Positions 41,601 to 53,600 of a DNA stretch of 64,000 nt are shown here, in pieces. The notes under the pieces were generated by a model, which saw only the letters and a list, made by a program, of their open reading frames with translations, was not told where the DNA came from and did no database searches. Each line of letters starts with the position of its first letter. Position 1 is the stretch's first letter. The stretch is from NCBI GenBank assembly GCA_035048495.1, contig CM068553.1, forward strand, positions 4,209,259 to 4,273,258, in the 5' to 3' direction. The DNA comes from Euptelea pleiosperma. Its lineage: Eukaryota > Streptophyta > Magnoliopsida > Ranunculales > Eupteleaceae. A program made the translations under genes and the position numbers.

Positions 41601-44344
41601 ATGCTAGTTTTATGAGTTTTTGCCTGTTGTAATTATTTAGTTTCTTTCTTTTTTATTTTATTCACATTGAATTGGAGACTCTGTACTCTGCCTTACAGAT
41701 CTTTATTTCTTAAGAGATAAGTCTGTAAGCAGTTAAAATATGTTTGGATGCTGTGCCCAAAACCCAATCCCATTTGGATGAATACAAGCCCTTAATGCAA
41801 CCCAAGACGTAAATAATATTGGTTTCACAAGACGACTTAAACACCAAGAGTCAAAGCTCCTACTTGAAAACAAAGTTTGGTTACAATACCTTTACATGGT
41901 GACTCTTGCTGGTGTTTAAATAGAAACTTGATTCTCTTGGAAAAGAATTTATTCTTTAGGAGTAAGCTCTATAAGTTGGTGTATCGTGTTCATAAATGGC
42001 TGCAAGTTCCAATTCATGACAATGCTTTCTATTCATTCTTGTATGCTTGGTGCAGTTTGAGAAGTTTACTCATCAGATGCGGGACGGTTGGGGACTGGCA
42101 ACTGATGGAAAAGTCTTATTTGGGAGTGATGGATCTTCAACACTATATCAGCTTGACCCTCAAACATTGAAAGGTCTTTCAAGTGTACAACCATCATTGT
42201 CAATTGCAGTCCTTTAGTGTTGAATGAGTTCTGTAATTACCTCTGCTGACTTAAATCGAAGAAAACGTTTGTATGAACTGCTTCAACATCTAGCATGGCG
42301 TGGTGGTAGCTTTTAGTTTCTGCATTTGCCTTTTTTTCTTTCTTAATGTCTCTGGTACCTTCATTGCTCTGCTTCTAAATGGTGTGGTTAATGCAGTTAT
42401 AGGGAAAGCAACAGTCAAATACAGAGGCTATGAAGTTTATAATCTCAATGAATTGGAGTACATAAATGGCGAAGTGTGGGCAAATGTTTGGCAGGTGTGA
42501 CAATGCTTTTCCTCTTTGATATATTTATGAATGGAGTTCTACTTTAGGGTTGTTTTTCTCTTAATGTGGATGACACCCCAATTCCTCATAGTAAAGGCTC
42601 GAATCATTTCATGGCTATAGAAGTTATTTATTGATTCAGATTACCTTCTTAAATAATGTACTTGCTTGGTGCAGAGCGACTGCATAGCTAGAATTTCTCA
42701 TAAGGATGGGATTGTACTTGGATGGATTCTCCTTCCTGATTTAAGGTTTGCTTCCTTGCCTTGTGCATGCAGGTTTCGGTTTCCACTTAAGTGCTGTTTT
42801 TCTTAAAGGTTATCAAGATTTGTGTCGTCAAGATAATAAAGTTTTACATTAAGTTGCTTGAAAGTTTCATGATACTTATACATGTATTTTTTTTACAGGG
42901 AAAAATTGTTAGCATCTGGGAATACAGTAAGTATTATGTCCTTTCAAACACTCGTATTTTCACCGTGTTGTGAACAACACATCACCTTTTTGGTGTAAAT
43001 GTCATATAGAAATAGTACAAATTTATGTTTTTGTCTCATTTATATTGACACTGATAATTTCATACCTTCCAGGGTATTGATGTTTTAAACGGAATTGCAT
43101 GGGATAGTGAAAAGAACCGCTTATTTGGTAAGCTCCAATATTCTATGTATCATTACTGGTCTTTCCTTTTTCTTCAAAGAATAATTAGTTTGTCAAGAAG
43201 ACATGGTGTGCTTGGGAACACAAACAAGTGACCAACCAACGTGCTATTGGTACTGTGTAAATTTCAGAAATATTAGAGAGGATTTGTGAATAAGGATCCA
43301 TATTATTTGTGGGTTATATATTATTTCAAGAATGTGTAAAGAGTTTAATCTGCCTCTATTTACCTGTAGAAGTACAGCTACTACGTAACAATGACTTGGA
43401 CACAGTTATCGGTGTTTAGGAGGTGTCCTCGAGAAACCCAGCATGCAGACACATCCAAACACATGTATCATAATATTAAATTTTAGTTATATTGAAAATA
43501 ATTTTCTTTTAAATATAAATAAGAAATAAATACAAGGAATGCAAAAGAAAACATTTCCATAAACCTTAGATCTATCTAATAACTTAATAAAAATAAGTAG
43601 ATTTATAATAGGGGAGATTATCAAACAACTATAATTGTTAACAACTTAGTAAAGTAGTGTATGAAGGATGAAACACATCGAGCCTCTTTTAAAAATTATA
43701 AAAAAAATAAAAAGGTGACGCTGCCATACGTGTCTGGATGTGTGTTGGGACGTGTTAATACCCGTATCTGTGTTGATATATGTCAACACTGCAAAAACCT
43801 AAAAAAGTGTTTTGTCGATTTTACATAGCTTTTCTTTTGTAAGTGTTTTTACATAGCTGTTAAATAATACAGATGTACCCGCATTATTCATCCTTCAGAA
43901 ATGAGTAACATGTTGTCCACAAATACACTTCTCTAATTAATGAGCGATATTTACAAATTATGTAAATACCCTTAATAAAGTGTATAAAGGTATCAGGAAT
44001 TTAGGGTCTCATCTGGTACTCAAAAGAAATGGGTATACTGCCTTTGTAGCTGCATAGTGCATATGTGTCGCACATGCAGTTGGTGGAACCCATTATCTGT
44101 CACATTCTTTTGGACTGTCAAAAAAAACATGTCTATAGATAGGATGTGGGTCTGCTAGTCACCTAAGTTCACAGATTTTCCCAAGATTACAATTTAGTTC
44201 CTATATTGATACAGTACCTTTCTTTTGTTCACAGTGACTGGAAAACAATGGCCAAAGCTTTACGAGATCAAGCTGCATCCAATGAGGGGTCCATTTCATG
44301 GAGCCATAGAGCAACTTTGCCTGCGAAGGTATGAGTTCCAATAA
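38610..44344 (+). CDS. QCT: Glutaminyl-peptide cyclotransferase (plant QC)
   Basis: Eleven exons join to 322 residues: 38610-38876, 39713-39769, 40944-40979, 41165-41229, 41359-41422, 42056-42173, 42397-42494, 42675-42745, 42899-42926, 43073-43127, 44235-44344. Phases agree throughout. The N-terminus is basic and Ser-rich, then one hydrophobic segment (residues about 38-58, LLLSVSLVISALILLYI) acts as a signal anchor into the secretory pathway. The rest is the Glu_cyclase_2 beta-propeller: EVVNEFPHDPNAFTQGLLY, LFESTGLY, GSYFGEGLTLL, HQMRDGWGLATDGKVLFGSDGSS, LNELEYINGEVWANVWQSDCIA, GNTGIDVLNGIAWD, FVTGKQWPKLYEIKL. It converts N-terminal Gln of secreted peptides to pyroglutamate. Arabidopsis At4g25720 is about the same length. 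The C-terminus may alternatively splice at 44328 (see findings). Confidence 0.93.
39765..40150 (+). repeat. About 196-bp tandem duplication in QC intron 2
   Basis: The words AGTGAGTYAGATTTTTT, GAGGTTTCTA, TTTTCATTTRGTGGAAGTCATA and TTTTCWCWCTTTGTTC recur in order about 196 bases apart (39769 and 39965 starts). The duplication includes a copy of the splice donor GTGAGT. Confidence 0.7.
43360..43800. repeat. Possible eroded fold-back element in QC intron 10
   Basis: GCAGACACATCCAAACACATG (near 43446) and CGTGTCTGGATGTGTGTTGGG (near 43730) are imperfect reverse complements. The region between is AT-rich. The ends are not defined, so this is only a candidate MITE. Confidence 0.35.
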
Positions 44345-45813
44345 TGTGGAACCTTAGATTAGCTTTGCCTGAGAATATTTTGACATGGAATGCACCAATG
44401 CTAGGTCTGATCAAATGTCCTAGAAGAGGCCCATTTTGATGATGCTCCAGATGGAGTTATGTCTAGTGCAGGCAACAATTGGGCAACATCTGGTTCAGAT
44501 GGTGAAGTACACTCTCTGCAGCTTCTCATAGACAGTTGTTCCTTTTTTTTATTTTAATCATTAGCATGTAATGTTAGACTACCCAACAAGAATATGTGGC
44601 AGTCTCAGGGATGTACCTGAAAAGGACAAGCAAATGTTCAGAAAGAACAAGGAAAAAGAGACAACTTCATTTTAATTTAAGTTACAACATTGTCTCATAT
44701 TGGATTTCCAGTTCATCCAAATCAAATTCCAAATTCATATTTGATTTCTGAATCCTTTATTATTTTTTCGGGACATTGATCAAATCAGGTTCAAATTGTA
44801 TTGTGGATAATTTGTGTTTATTCATCGGGACGACCTTTGCTTTTCAAAGGATTGAATAAACAGCCACTGATATCCATGCTTGGTGTTATAGTATGCTACT
44901 GGGTCTTGATATGTAATGCAGAGATACCGGTTTTGTCATGATTGCAGTGAGGGAGTATGAATTAATGTTCAGTTAGAACAAAGTTTCACAGTGCCATTGT
45001 GTGTCTCTAAGCAATCTGAATGCTTATTCCTCCTGACCAAGATCAAGACCCATCATTCAATGTCCCCATTCAGGAGATATCTTTCATAAAATTTTGATCT
45101 AGTCCGGTAATCCCAACCATCCTATATACCCCATTCGTCTATGGTTAAAAGTGACGTCAAATGCTGATGGCTAAGAGATCTCCATGGAGTGCCGTCAAAT
45201 GGTGAGTGTCAAACCCTCGACAGTTATATGGCACCTATTCTCTACATTATCCATATGAGAGTTTCTGCTCAAAGCTTGCTGATCCAGCCAATGTTAAACT
45301 CTCCTTTATGAAGAATGAAGCTGTTCCAGATGTTAAACTCTATTTTATGAAATAGAAAGCTGTTTGCTGCCTATTTTTACATTTCCAAACAGCAACTGAG
45401 ACATGAGGGAAATGAGTTCCACCCATTGGAACTTAACAGGTTTGGATCCAGTAGGGCTACTATTAAATTGGTCTTGAATCTACCTCAATCCTATGCGAAC
45501 CTGATCCATTGACAGCCCTATTATAGATGAGATACCCTTGAGAACTCTTCTCGGAATTTGACTTCTCTTGTATGAGAAGTTTTTGGTGATTAATTGATGC
45601 CTTTAGTTTACTCTTTTGTCAAACTTCTCAAATAAGTGATACATGGTATGGCTTAGATCAAAAAAACATTTTTACTGGCTTTCATCTCGCCCTTTTAGAG
45701 CTTTCCAGCCCTAAAATTTTCTTCTCAGTGCTGTTGTAATTGGTCTTTATTGTACATGCCCAAACTATATCAGTTGTCTCTCCTTTATTTTAACCCCTAT
45801 TGGGATTGCTTTT
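44345..45813. other. Spacer after QC, no gene seen
   Basis: The first part is likely QC 3' untranslated region. No domain, RNA or defined repeat was recognised. Confidence 0.4.
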
Positions 45814-46014
45814 GCTGTGTTTGGTTCGCAAAAAGTAGGTTTCTTTGGAAGTGAATTTTCCTAGAAGTGTTACTTCCCAGAAACCTACTTGGAATCTTTT
45901 TTCTCATTGTTTGTTGACATTGGGGAAAATTAAAAAATAAAATATAAAGGGAGAAATCTTTAATAGTGCCGGAAGGGACGGTGACAATCAACATATGATG
46001 GAAATGGCACCACC

Positions 46015-46018
<4 letters not shown>

Positions 46019-46094
<76 letters not shown>
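46019..46094 (+). repeat. (AG)38 microsatellite
   Basis: Uninterrupted AG run of 76 bases. The leucine-serine open frames on the opposite strand are artefacts of it. Confidence 0.98.
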
Positions 46095-46096
<2 letters not shown>

Positions 46097-46124
46097 GTTG
46101 GGGGGTTTTTGGAACGAGGGGTAG

Positions 46125-46429
46125 ATAAATAACAATTTACCCCAAAAGATCGATTTATTGGGGAAAGGCAAAACATCTATGTATGCTAATGGATTGTCAG
46201 GTCAACACAACATATGCGCAGAAATCACCCTCCGCTAACACGCCCCCTCAGCTGTTATACACTCCGTTGGAGACTCGAACCCGTGACCTCTTGGGCCTTA
46301 AGGCTCTGATATCACGTCAAACAACCATTTGCCCCAAAAAATTGACCTGTCGAAGAAAGGTGAAACAACTATGTATACAATGGGTCGTCGGGTCAACACA
46401 ACACATGCATGGGAATACACCCACTAACA
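46125..46429 (-). mobile_element. TRIM (miniature LTR retrotransposon)
   Basis: Two direct repeats of about 115 bases (46125-46240 and 46316-46429) share GGTCAACACAACA, ATGC and CTAACA ends. On the minus strand the LTR starts TGTTAGTGGGTG. Next to one LTR is GTGATATCAGAGCC, a near-perfect methionine-tRNA primer-binding site (46303-46315). Next to the other is the polypurine-like TGAGGGGGCG (46241-46250). The internal part is only about 75 bases. This is the full layout of a TRIM with no coding capacity. Confidence 0.75.
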
Positions 46430-46819
46430 AGTTTTCTATAGGCCCATTTTTCCTAATGAACCAAACACTAGAAAGACATTGTTTTCTCGGATTTGATTTT
46501 TGTTTTCTGGGAAAACAAGACGAACCAAACACAGCATAGATATCTACAAACAAGCACATTCCGCATCCCATAATTCCAGCAAGCCAAACATTGGATAACT
46601 CTTACAATGAAGTGAATGAACTAGTATAATTGCTACAGTGCACCACCAGCGCATGTTAGTCAAAGAAAAGCGAAAGCAGCAAATCGGTTAGCTTACCCAA
46701 CAAGGAAGGGAGAGCAGGGTTTATAAAAGGCCAATATATCACAAAAGATTGTACCTCGCACTGGTCAAACCAAGCACAAGAAAGATGAGAATCAATCTTT
46801 GAATTTCCCTCTCTTAAAA

Positions 46820-47445
46820 CTTGGTTCACCGGTGACGGTCAGCCAAGCCGCCTGCAATATGAGCCACGTGGTACGTTTTTACAGGATGCTGACATTATAG
46901 ATGTTTGGCCAATCCCTAGATGGACCTACAAACCAAAAATCAGCTTGATTAGTGATTTCAAGCCTTTGGATCTTGTACCCCCAATAATGGCCAATAAGTA
47001 AAACTTTTATGATAGGGCCTTGTCATCGAGGCCGATGACAGCGCGCAATAGGCCTTGGAATGGAATTATTTACATGGGTTGATTTTAACGGTGGGAATTT
47101 GAGCATTATTGACCATTATTTGAGGTACAAAGATCGGAAGGTCTGAAATCGCTAATCAGGCTGATTTTTGGTTTGTAGATCTACCTAGGGATTGGCCAAA
47201 CATTCATACGGTCAGAGTCTCTCTAAGAATGCTCCACGTGGCTTATATTACGCCATGTCGTTAAAGTTTTACCTGCCAATAATGTTCAAATTTCCCACGG
47301 TTAAAATCAACCCACGAAAATGACTCCAATCCAACGCTTAGAAATCACTAAACAGGTTGCCACCTAGGGATTGGCCAAACATCCATACGGTTAATATCCT
47401 CTATATTGTGCCACGTGGCTCATATTGTGTGCGGTCAGTGACCGT
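46820..47445. mobile_element. G-box fold-back MITEs in the STE24 promoter
   Basis: Arms with GAGCCACGTGGTACG (46859), GCTCCACGTGGCTTA (47231) and GTGCCACGTGGCTCA (47408) bracket GACCGTATGGATG- and AAAATCAGGCTGATT-type words. They make one full and one partial copy, ending about 240 bases before the STE24 start codon. The outermost bases GTCAGCCAAG and GGCAGCCAAGTTTTAC match other copies. Confidence 0.7.
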
Positions 47446-47617
47446 CGTCGGGCAGCCAAGTTTTACGTCACTTTTTTTACCATTTTACCCAGGTTAAATG
47501 TCATTAAACCGGCTGATTTCCCGGCACTGTCCGACCAAAACCCCTGTGGGTAATTGAGACCGATTAACACATAAGTTGTAATTCCAAATTTCCAACCAAA
47601 CGCGCATACAGAAACCT

Positions 47618-47645
47618 CTCTCTCTCTCTCTCTCTATATCTATAA
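47618..47645 (+). promoter_or_regulatory. STE24 core promoter: CT run and TATA-like stretch
   Basis: A (TC)8-like run (47618-47633) is followed by TATATCTATAA. CT-rich initiator regions are common just upstream of or in plant 5' untranslated regions. The start codon is about 45 bases downstream, so the TATA-like words may instead lie in the leader. Confidence 0.35.
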
Positions 47646-47686
47646 CCCGTCTCTAGTCTTTCCCCATCTGCACGTCTGAATCCGCA

Positions 47687-50600
47687 ATGGCTTTTCCGTA
47701 CATGGAAGCTGTTGTAGGTAAGTAGGGTTTCTCAATCCATCCTTTTTTTTTGTATCTCAACCTCACTCTTTGATTGGTTTCTTTTGTTTAATGGTTCCTG
47801 ATTCCCCTTTTAAGCTCTTTGAATGTCTATGAATGTTCGTGATTTTTGTTTTTGTTCGTTTTTGGGTTTTTTTTTTCTTGCTTCATCTGTTTTTAACTTT
47901 TTATTGATCTTGTTGTTGGGTTCTTCATCGTGCTCTTGAGTTTCTTTCGGTGCCTTTGTTTGATTTCGAATTTGGATATTGGGGTTACTGTTCCTGCTAA
48001 CACAGTGAGGGAAGAAACCCTTTTTTTTTATTGGTATTGAATATGAGGAATGAAACCCCCATTTCGTGTCCTTCAATTGGGTTTTTTTGGATTTTTGTTC
48101 GTCTATTTCGATTTTAATTTCTTTTTACATCGTAAGATAAATGTGGTTCAATCTTTTCTGGTTGGTTCCTGCTTGCGAGTCTTGTCCGAAAATCATAGAT
48201 TCATTTAGTGAAATACCAAAGCATTGTTTTTGCAGGCTTTATGATCTTGATGTATGTTTTCGAGACATATCTGGATTTACGACAACATGCTGCTCTCAAG
48301 CTGCCAACGCTTCCTAAACCTTTGTTAGGAGTGGTGAGTCAAGAAAAATTTGAAAAGTCTCGAGCTTATAGCCTCGACAAAAGGTTTGTCTTTTCTTTTT
48401 CTATGCTGCTATTTTTCTGCAAATTTCCCCATGAGGATTGCTTTTTTGTTGAAATAAAGTTCTACATGTATTATTTGATCTGTTTCAACGGTTGAATAAG
48501 TTTGCTTTTTTTCTGATTTATTGTTTATATCTTTCAGCCACTTCCACTTTCTTCATGAAGCTGTAACAATACTAATGGACACAGCAATTTTGTTCTTTGG
48601 TGTATTGCCTTGGTTTTGGAAGGTGAATCAGTCATAAACTGCTACCACAACTACTCTTATTTGCTATTTCCCTTTCTTTTTTGGGCTGCGATATTGATTA
48701 AGTTGCCTCTTTTGACTGCAGAATTCAGGAGACGTCCTGGTGTACCTCGGGCTCAATGCGGATAATGAAATAATTCACACCCTTGCATTCTTAGCTGGTG
48801 TTATGATTTGGTCACAGGTGTGGATATGAAAATTTTCCTGTCCTCTACATCATGTCCTGTATGTGTTATATAGGTTGTGGTTAGATTACTCTCTTATGAA
48901 TTATGAGTATATATACGAGTTTGAAGCAGTTTTTATGATGCACTGAAGTGTATTCTTGTTGATGCTGACAGCTGATTTTTAATTTTCATGCAGATAACTG
49001 ACTTGCCGTTCTCACTGTACTCAACTTTCATAATCGAGGCCCGCCACGGTTTCAACAAAGTGTGTATTCTTGTTTGGGTTTTCTTCATGTTGGTTATTTC
49101 CTTAAATCTTGCCATGATTTGCTTGTATGGTGTGTATCTGTGTTTGGAAAAGTTCACTATTATGCGGGATCTGGTTTAAATATCTCATTTCTGACTTTTT
49201 GTCATTCTATCTTCCTCATTTTCTTACTGAGAAGTCTTTCTTGCTTCACTTTCATTTATCCTTTACAGCAAACAATATGGCTATTCTTTAGGGACATGTT
49301 CAAAGGAATCTGCCTTTCTATCTTACTTGGACCGCCAATTGTTGCTGCAATCATTGTAATAGTACAGGTATCACCATTTGCTAGTGTTGACAAATCTAGT
49401 TGCTAGTTGCAGCATTTGGTTGCTATTGTTCTATATTATTTGCCTGCTTCTTGTTCTCTAAGTTAAGTGGATTATTGGAGAAATTGTCTAGCTTCAATTT
49501 TAAATACGGCAATCTTGCAACTTTCTCAATTAATTCTCTACATTTGAATTCCTATGGAATGCCTTTTCAGTGAATAAGTGCACTAAGTTAATATTTGTTG
49601 CTGCAGAAAGGAGGTCCATACTTGGCTATCTATCTCTGGGCATTTATGTTTGTTCTGTCCATTGTGATGATGACTATATATCCTATTCTAATAGCTCCAC
49701 TTTTCAATAAGTTCACCCCGGTGAGTATTTGTATATGCCATTTGAGCTTTATTTAGGTTACTGATAAATTGCGCATTGTCATAGATTCCGTTGAATCCAT
49801 GTTACCCATTTGCTGCAAGTTGTTTGTTGTCCTATCCTTTCACCTGAAATGATCTGTTCAGGTACATGTTTAATTAATGGAGCCTTTTTGTCTATGCTGT
49901 TGCAAATAGCTTCCTGATGGACAACTCAGAGAGAAAATTGAGAATCTTGCTTCCTCCCTCAAGTTTCCTTTAAAGAAGCTTTTCGTTGTTGATGGATCTA
50001 CAAGGTCAAGCCATAGCAATGTGAGGATTCAATTCCGTATTCATATCTTTTACTTCCATTTGTTTCTTTTCCTGTACATTATATATATTTTTTTTTACCA
50101 CAATAGAGGTTGCACACTTGCACTACCTGTCGACTGATCCATTTTCTCTGACGTAGTTTATCTACTCTGTACAGTTTCCTATCATTCTAACATCACATGA
50201 TCCTTCTAAATATGAGTGAAGAGCATGTGGAGATTCTGTCACTGTTTGCTTATAATTTTTGACTGAACAGACCTTTTAACCGAAAAAAAAAGGAAAGGTG
50301 GTTCCTTGGAAGAAATCTTGGATCTAGAGCTGAAACCTCCACTCAACAATACATCCTTCACCCCCATCCACCCCTACTCATTTGCTCGTATTTTTTTTAA
50401 TTATTTTAGGCTGTTCTCTCATTTGTATGTGTTTGTTTGTTGCGTTCAGTGGATGTATCAATGGTCCTTTGTTGTAGTTTAATTTATCTTATGAATACTT
50501 TGCAGGCTTATATGTACGGGTTTTTCAAGAACAAGCGTATCGTCCTGTATGACACATTGATTCAACAGGTCTGAAGGACTTAACATTGAAAATTTTCTGT

Positions 50601-53600
50601 TTCTCATATTTGTAATTTTTTAATTCATGGTTGTTTGAGTTTGGGAATGCAAAGTCATACATCCTCCGAATATCCTATGTCTGTCTGTTCATATTATGAT
50701 TCATTTTGGATACCAAGTGTTATTTATCTGTTTCTGGCATGAGACGAAAAAAAACTGTTCTGTAGAACAATTTCATTTTCATTTGGTTTCTTTCAGTCAC
50801 CACAGCTATAATAAATTGCTATTGGAACAATCAGATCTTGAGTTATTGTGATTGATGTTTCTAAATCTTTATCTCCATGTTTTGTGTTTGCAACCTCGTA
50901 TCATCCTTAGATGAGGACAATGGTGATGTTACCGGCATGCTTTTTTCCTGGTTCTAGACATGCTCCAATCATGTACTCTTTAACTTTTGATAATTGTAAT
51001 AACCAGTTCTATATTTCAAGTATGTATTCTGTCACGTTTCAAGGCTGCTTGTTATTCTTTGATAAGTACATCACCAAGAGAAAATCAATCAATATTCAAG
51101 TAGTTTTGAATGAATGATACATTTAGAAAATGTTAATGTTTTCTATTTCATCCAGTCGCCATTCGAATCTTTGAGAGATACGTTAGATGAACTTTTATAA
51201 TCGTTGAATTGACTGTTCTAAATCACTTATATATGCTGTGCATTTTAGCATGCCTCTGATTATGCCAACTTCGGTACATTTGCAAGGACCCACATGTCCT
51301 CTAGGCCTGTTGCAACCATGGTTTGAAATCTGAATTTTGATGTCTATTTTGGTCAGCCTCGACCATGTGGTAAAATTTGTGGAAATGATGGAACATTGAA
51401 ATCTTATGAAATGATAAAACAAGTATGAAGACACACCCATAAGTCATCTTATTATAACTAGGGGAACGCCACGTGCGATGCACGTGCACCTTACACGTGG
51501 CAGCACCTTACACGTGGCACACTCTTAGAGATCACTCACCATACATCGATATTTGGCACATCCCTAGATGGAACTACAATAAAAAAATCAGCCTATCGAT
51601 GATTTTTAAGGATTTGATTGGAGTCACTTTCACGGGTTGATTTTTAGCCGTAGATTTTGAGCATCATATGGTATTCAGATCCAAAGGTTTAAGATCACTA
51701 AACAGACTTATATAGGTCCACCTAGGGATGGGACAAACATCCATGCCGTCAGTGGTCCCTAAGAGTGTGCCACGTGGCATATACGATTGTCCCTCATCAT
51801 CATCGACGAGGGATGTGGGCGTGCTTGACATCCTGTACTGTGAAGGACGTACTCCAAATCAGGTTTTGTCTTTTCTTTATAAGAGAGGCATTTAATGAAG
51901 GGAAGGTTTTACCTTTGAAAGTAGAGAGGGATTTAACTGTGTCACATGGATGGGTGGCACACGTGGCGGTCAATGAAGGTGAATGTCCGTTGAAGCTCGT
52001 GTAGGGGGGGCGTGCCCAATCCAGGTTGTTGCTTTAAAGTAGTATAGATATACAACTATTCATAAATTTTAAATATTTAAAAAATTTAAGTAAAATTTCT
52101 GAAAAAATTATCCAACCAACTTATTGATTGGAAATGCCACACAACATATAATTATTTCAAGCATAAGCATCAATGTTCATGGCAAAACAATAGAAATTGG
52201 GTTTTCTATGATGTAAATGCACGACATATCTCCTGCATGTACACCCTTATGGTCTAACCTATCATAAATCTATAAAAAACTGCCAAATTTTAAGATGGAT
52301 AGGAAGAAAACCCTAATTTTAAGCCTCAATCTACTCTAACAATCGAATGGGAAGGTTTTTGATCCTCAAAATCTAAAACGGACAAGTAATTTTTGCAGAT
52401 TCATGTGAGAAAGTTTGGGGTGAAAGGAATGAGTTAGAAAGATTTTCAAGAAGATTCAATTTATATATTGTACATGGTATCATTAGGTCGAAATTACCAA
52501 AAAATGACCTGAAAGGGAGTTGTAATTATGAAATATGCCAATGTGACCAGGTCGATGTGTAATAAAATTACTAGTTCCTGAGCACTTCATATCGGGCCCT
52601 CTCGAAACTGACATATTTCAACCATTTGTCCAAATTTAGAACCATGGCTGCAACTATTCTTCTTGTGGAACTTAACAATTTAATGATCTTTATTCTGTGT
52701 TATTGGAGGATCAAACTTGTAAGTAGTAATTACATATTGGAGGTGATGCTGTCATCTTTTTATTGTTTACACTGAAACTTGTTTCTTATGGCTAAGTGAC
52801 GTTTCTGCAGTGCCAAAACGAGGAGGAAGTTGTTGCTGTTATTGCCCATGAACTGGGACACTGGAAACTTAATCATACAATGTATTCTTTCATTGCTGTT
52901 CAGGTACGTTATGGTAGTGGTCTAAAGAGATGAAATGTTTCCTCAACTTCCCTAACTATATCCACATCTCATTTCCTCTCAACAAATAGATGCTGTAACT
53001 ATCAGAGTTTATAGACCAGAGTTCTCCAACGTCATCTTGATTAAATATTGCATAACTTTCTAGAAATGATGAAGTTTAACAAAAATGTGAGTTGTCTTAC
53101 TTTTGTGGCGAGTGTAATTATATAGTACTATGTTCTGGTTTTGGTTGTTCTTGTAAAACCTTACAAAGTTACAAGGTATGTTACACACAGATGTGTTTTG
53201 GTGTCAAATACATGTCTGTGCAGTTGATTTTGCATTGCAGAAAATATATCTCCAAGGGAGTTTTACTTGGCATATGTATACAGTATGAGAGCCATGTGTC
53301 TAGATATGTTTATAGGCATTGAAATAATATAGATTTTATTTATTTAACAGTGGAAGACATGAAACTAGGTAAGTTAAGGTTTGTCCTAATACGAGTATTC
53401 GCATGTAACGGCATGTGTGTCAGGTCTGCATGTCAGACATGACAATTTTTCAATAATAAAATGGAATATCCTTGTCACATATGATACGAGTCATCTTGAT
53501 TGTTTATTAATTGCCATTCGTGCCACATGGAACCACATACTATTTAATTATTTCGTCTGATTCAATGGTTAGTCCACTTTGAAATGAATAATTACATAAG

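Larger units (their letters stand above)
45814..46535. mobile_element. MITE with GCTGTGTTTGGTTCG ends, hosting a TRIM
   Basis: The left end GCTGTGTTTGGTTCG (45814) and right end CGAACCAAACACAGC (46535) are exact inverted copies over 15 bases. The subterminal stretches (TTTTCCTAGAAGTG / CACTAGAAAGACATTG, GGGAAAACAAGACG) are weakly mirrored. The ends resemble the GTGTTTGGTT class of PIF/Harbinger-type MITEs, but the flanking trinucleotides (TTT and ATA) do not match. A TRIM and an (AG)38 microsatellite sit inside it. Confidence 0.55.

Noticed and set aside
45797..46176. Leucine/serine-repeat open frames on the minus strand
   Set aside because: Translation of the (AG)38 microsatellite, not a gene.
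46255..46320. tRNA-like GAGACTCGAACCCGTGACC
   Set aside because: It lies inside the TRIM next to its primer-binding site, and a full cloverleaf is not present.
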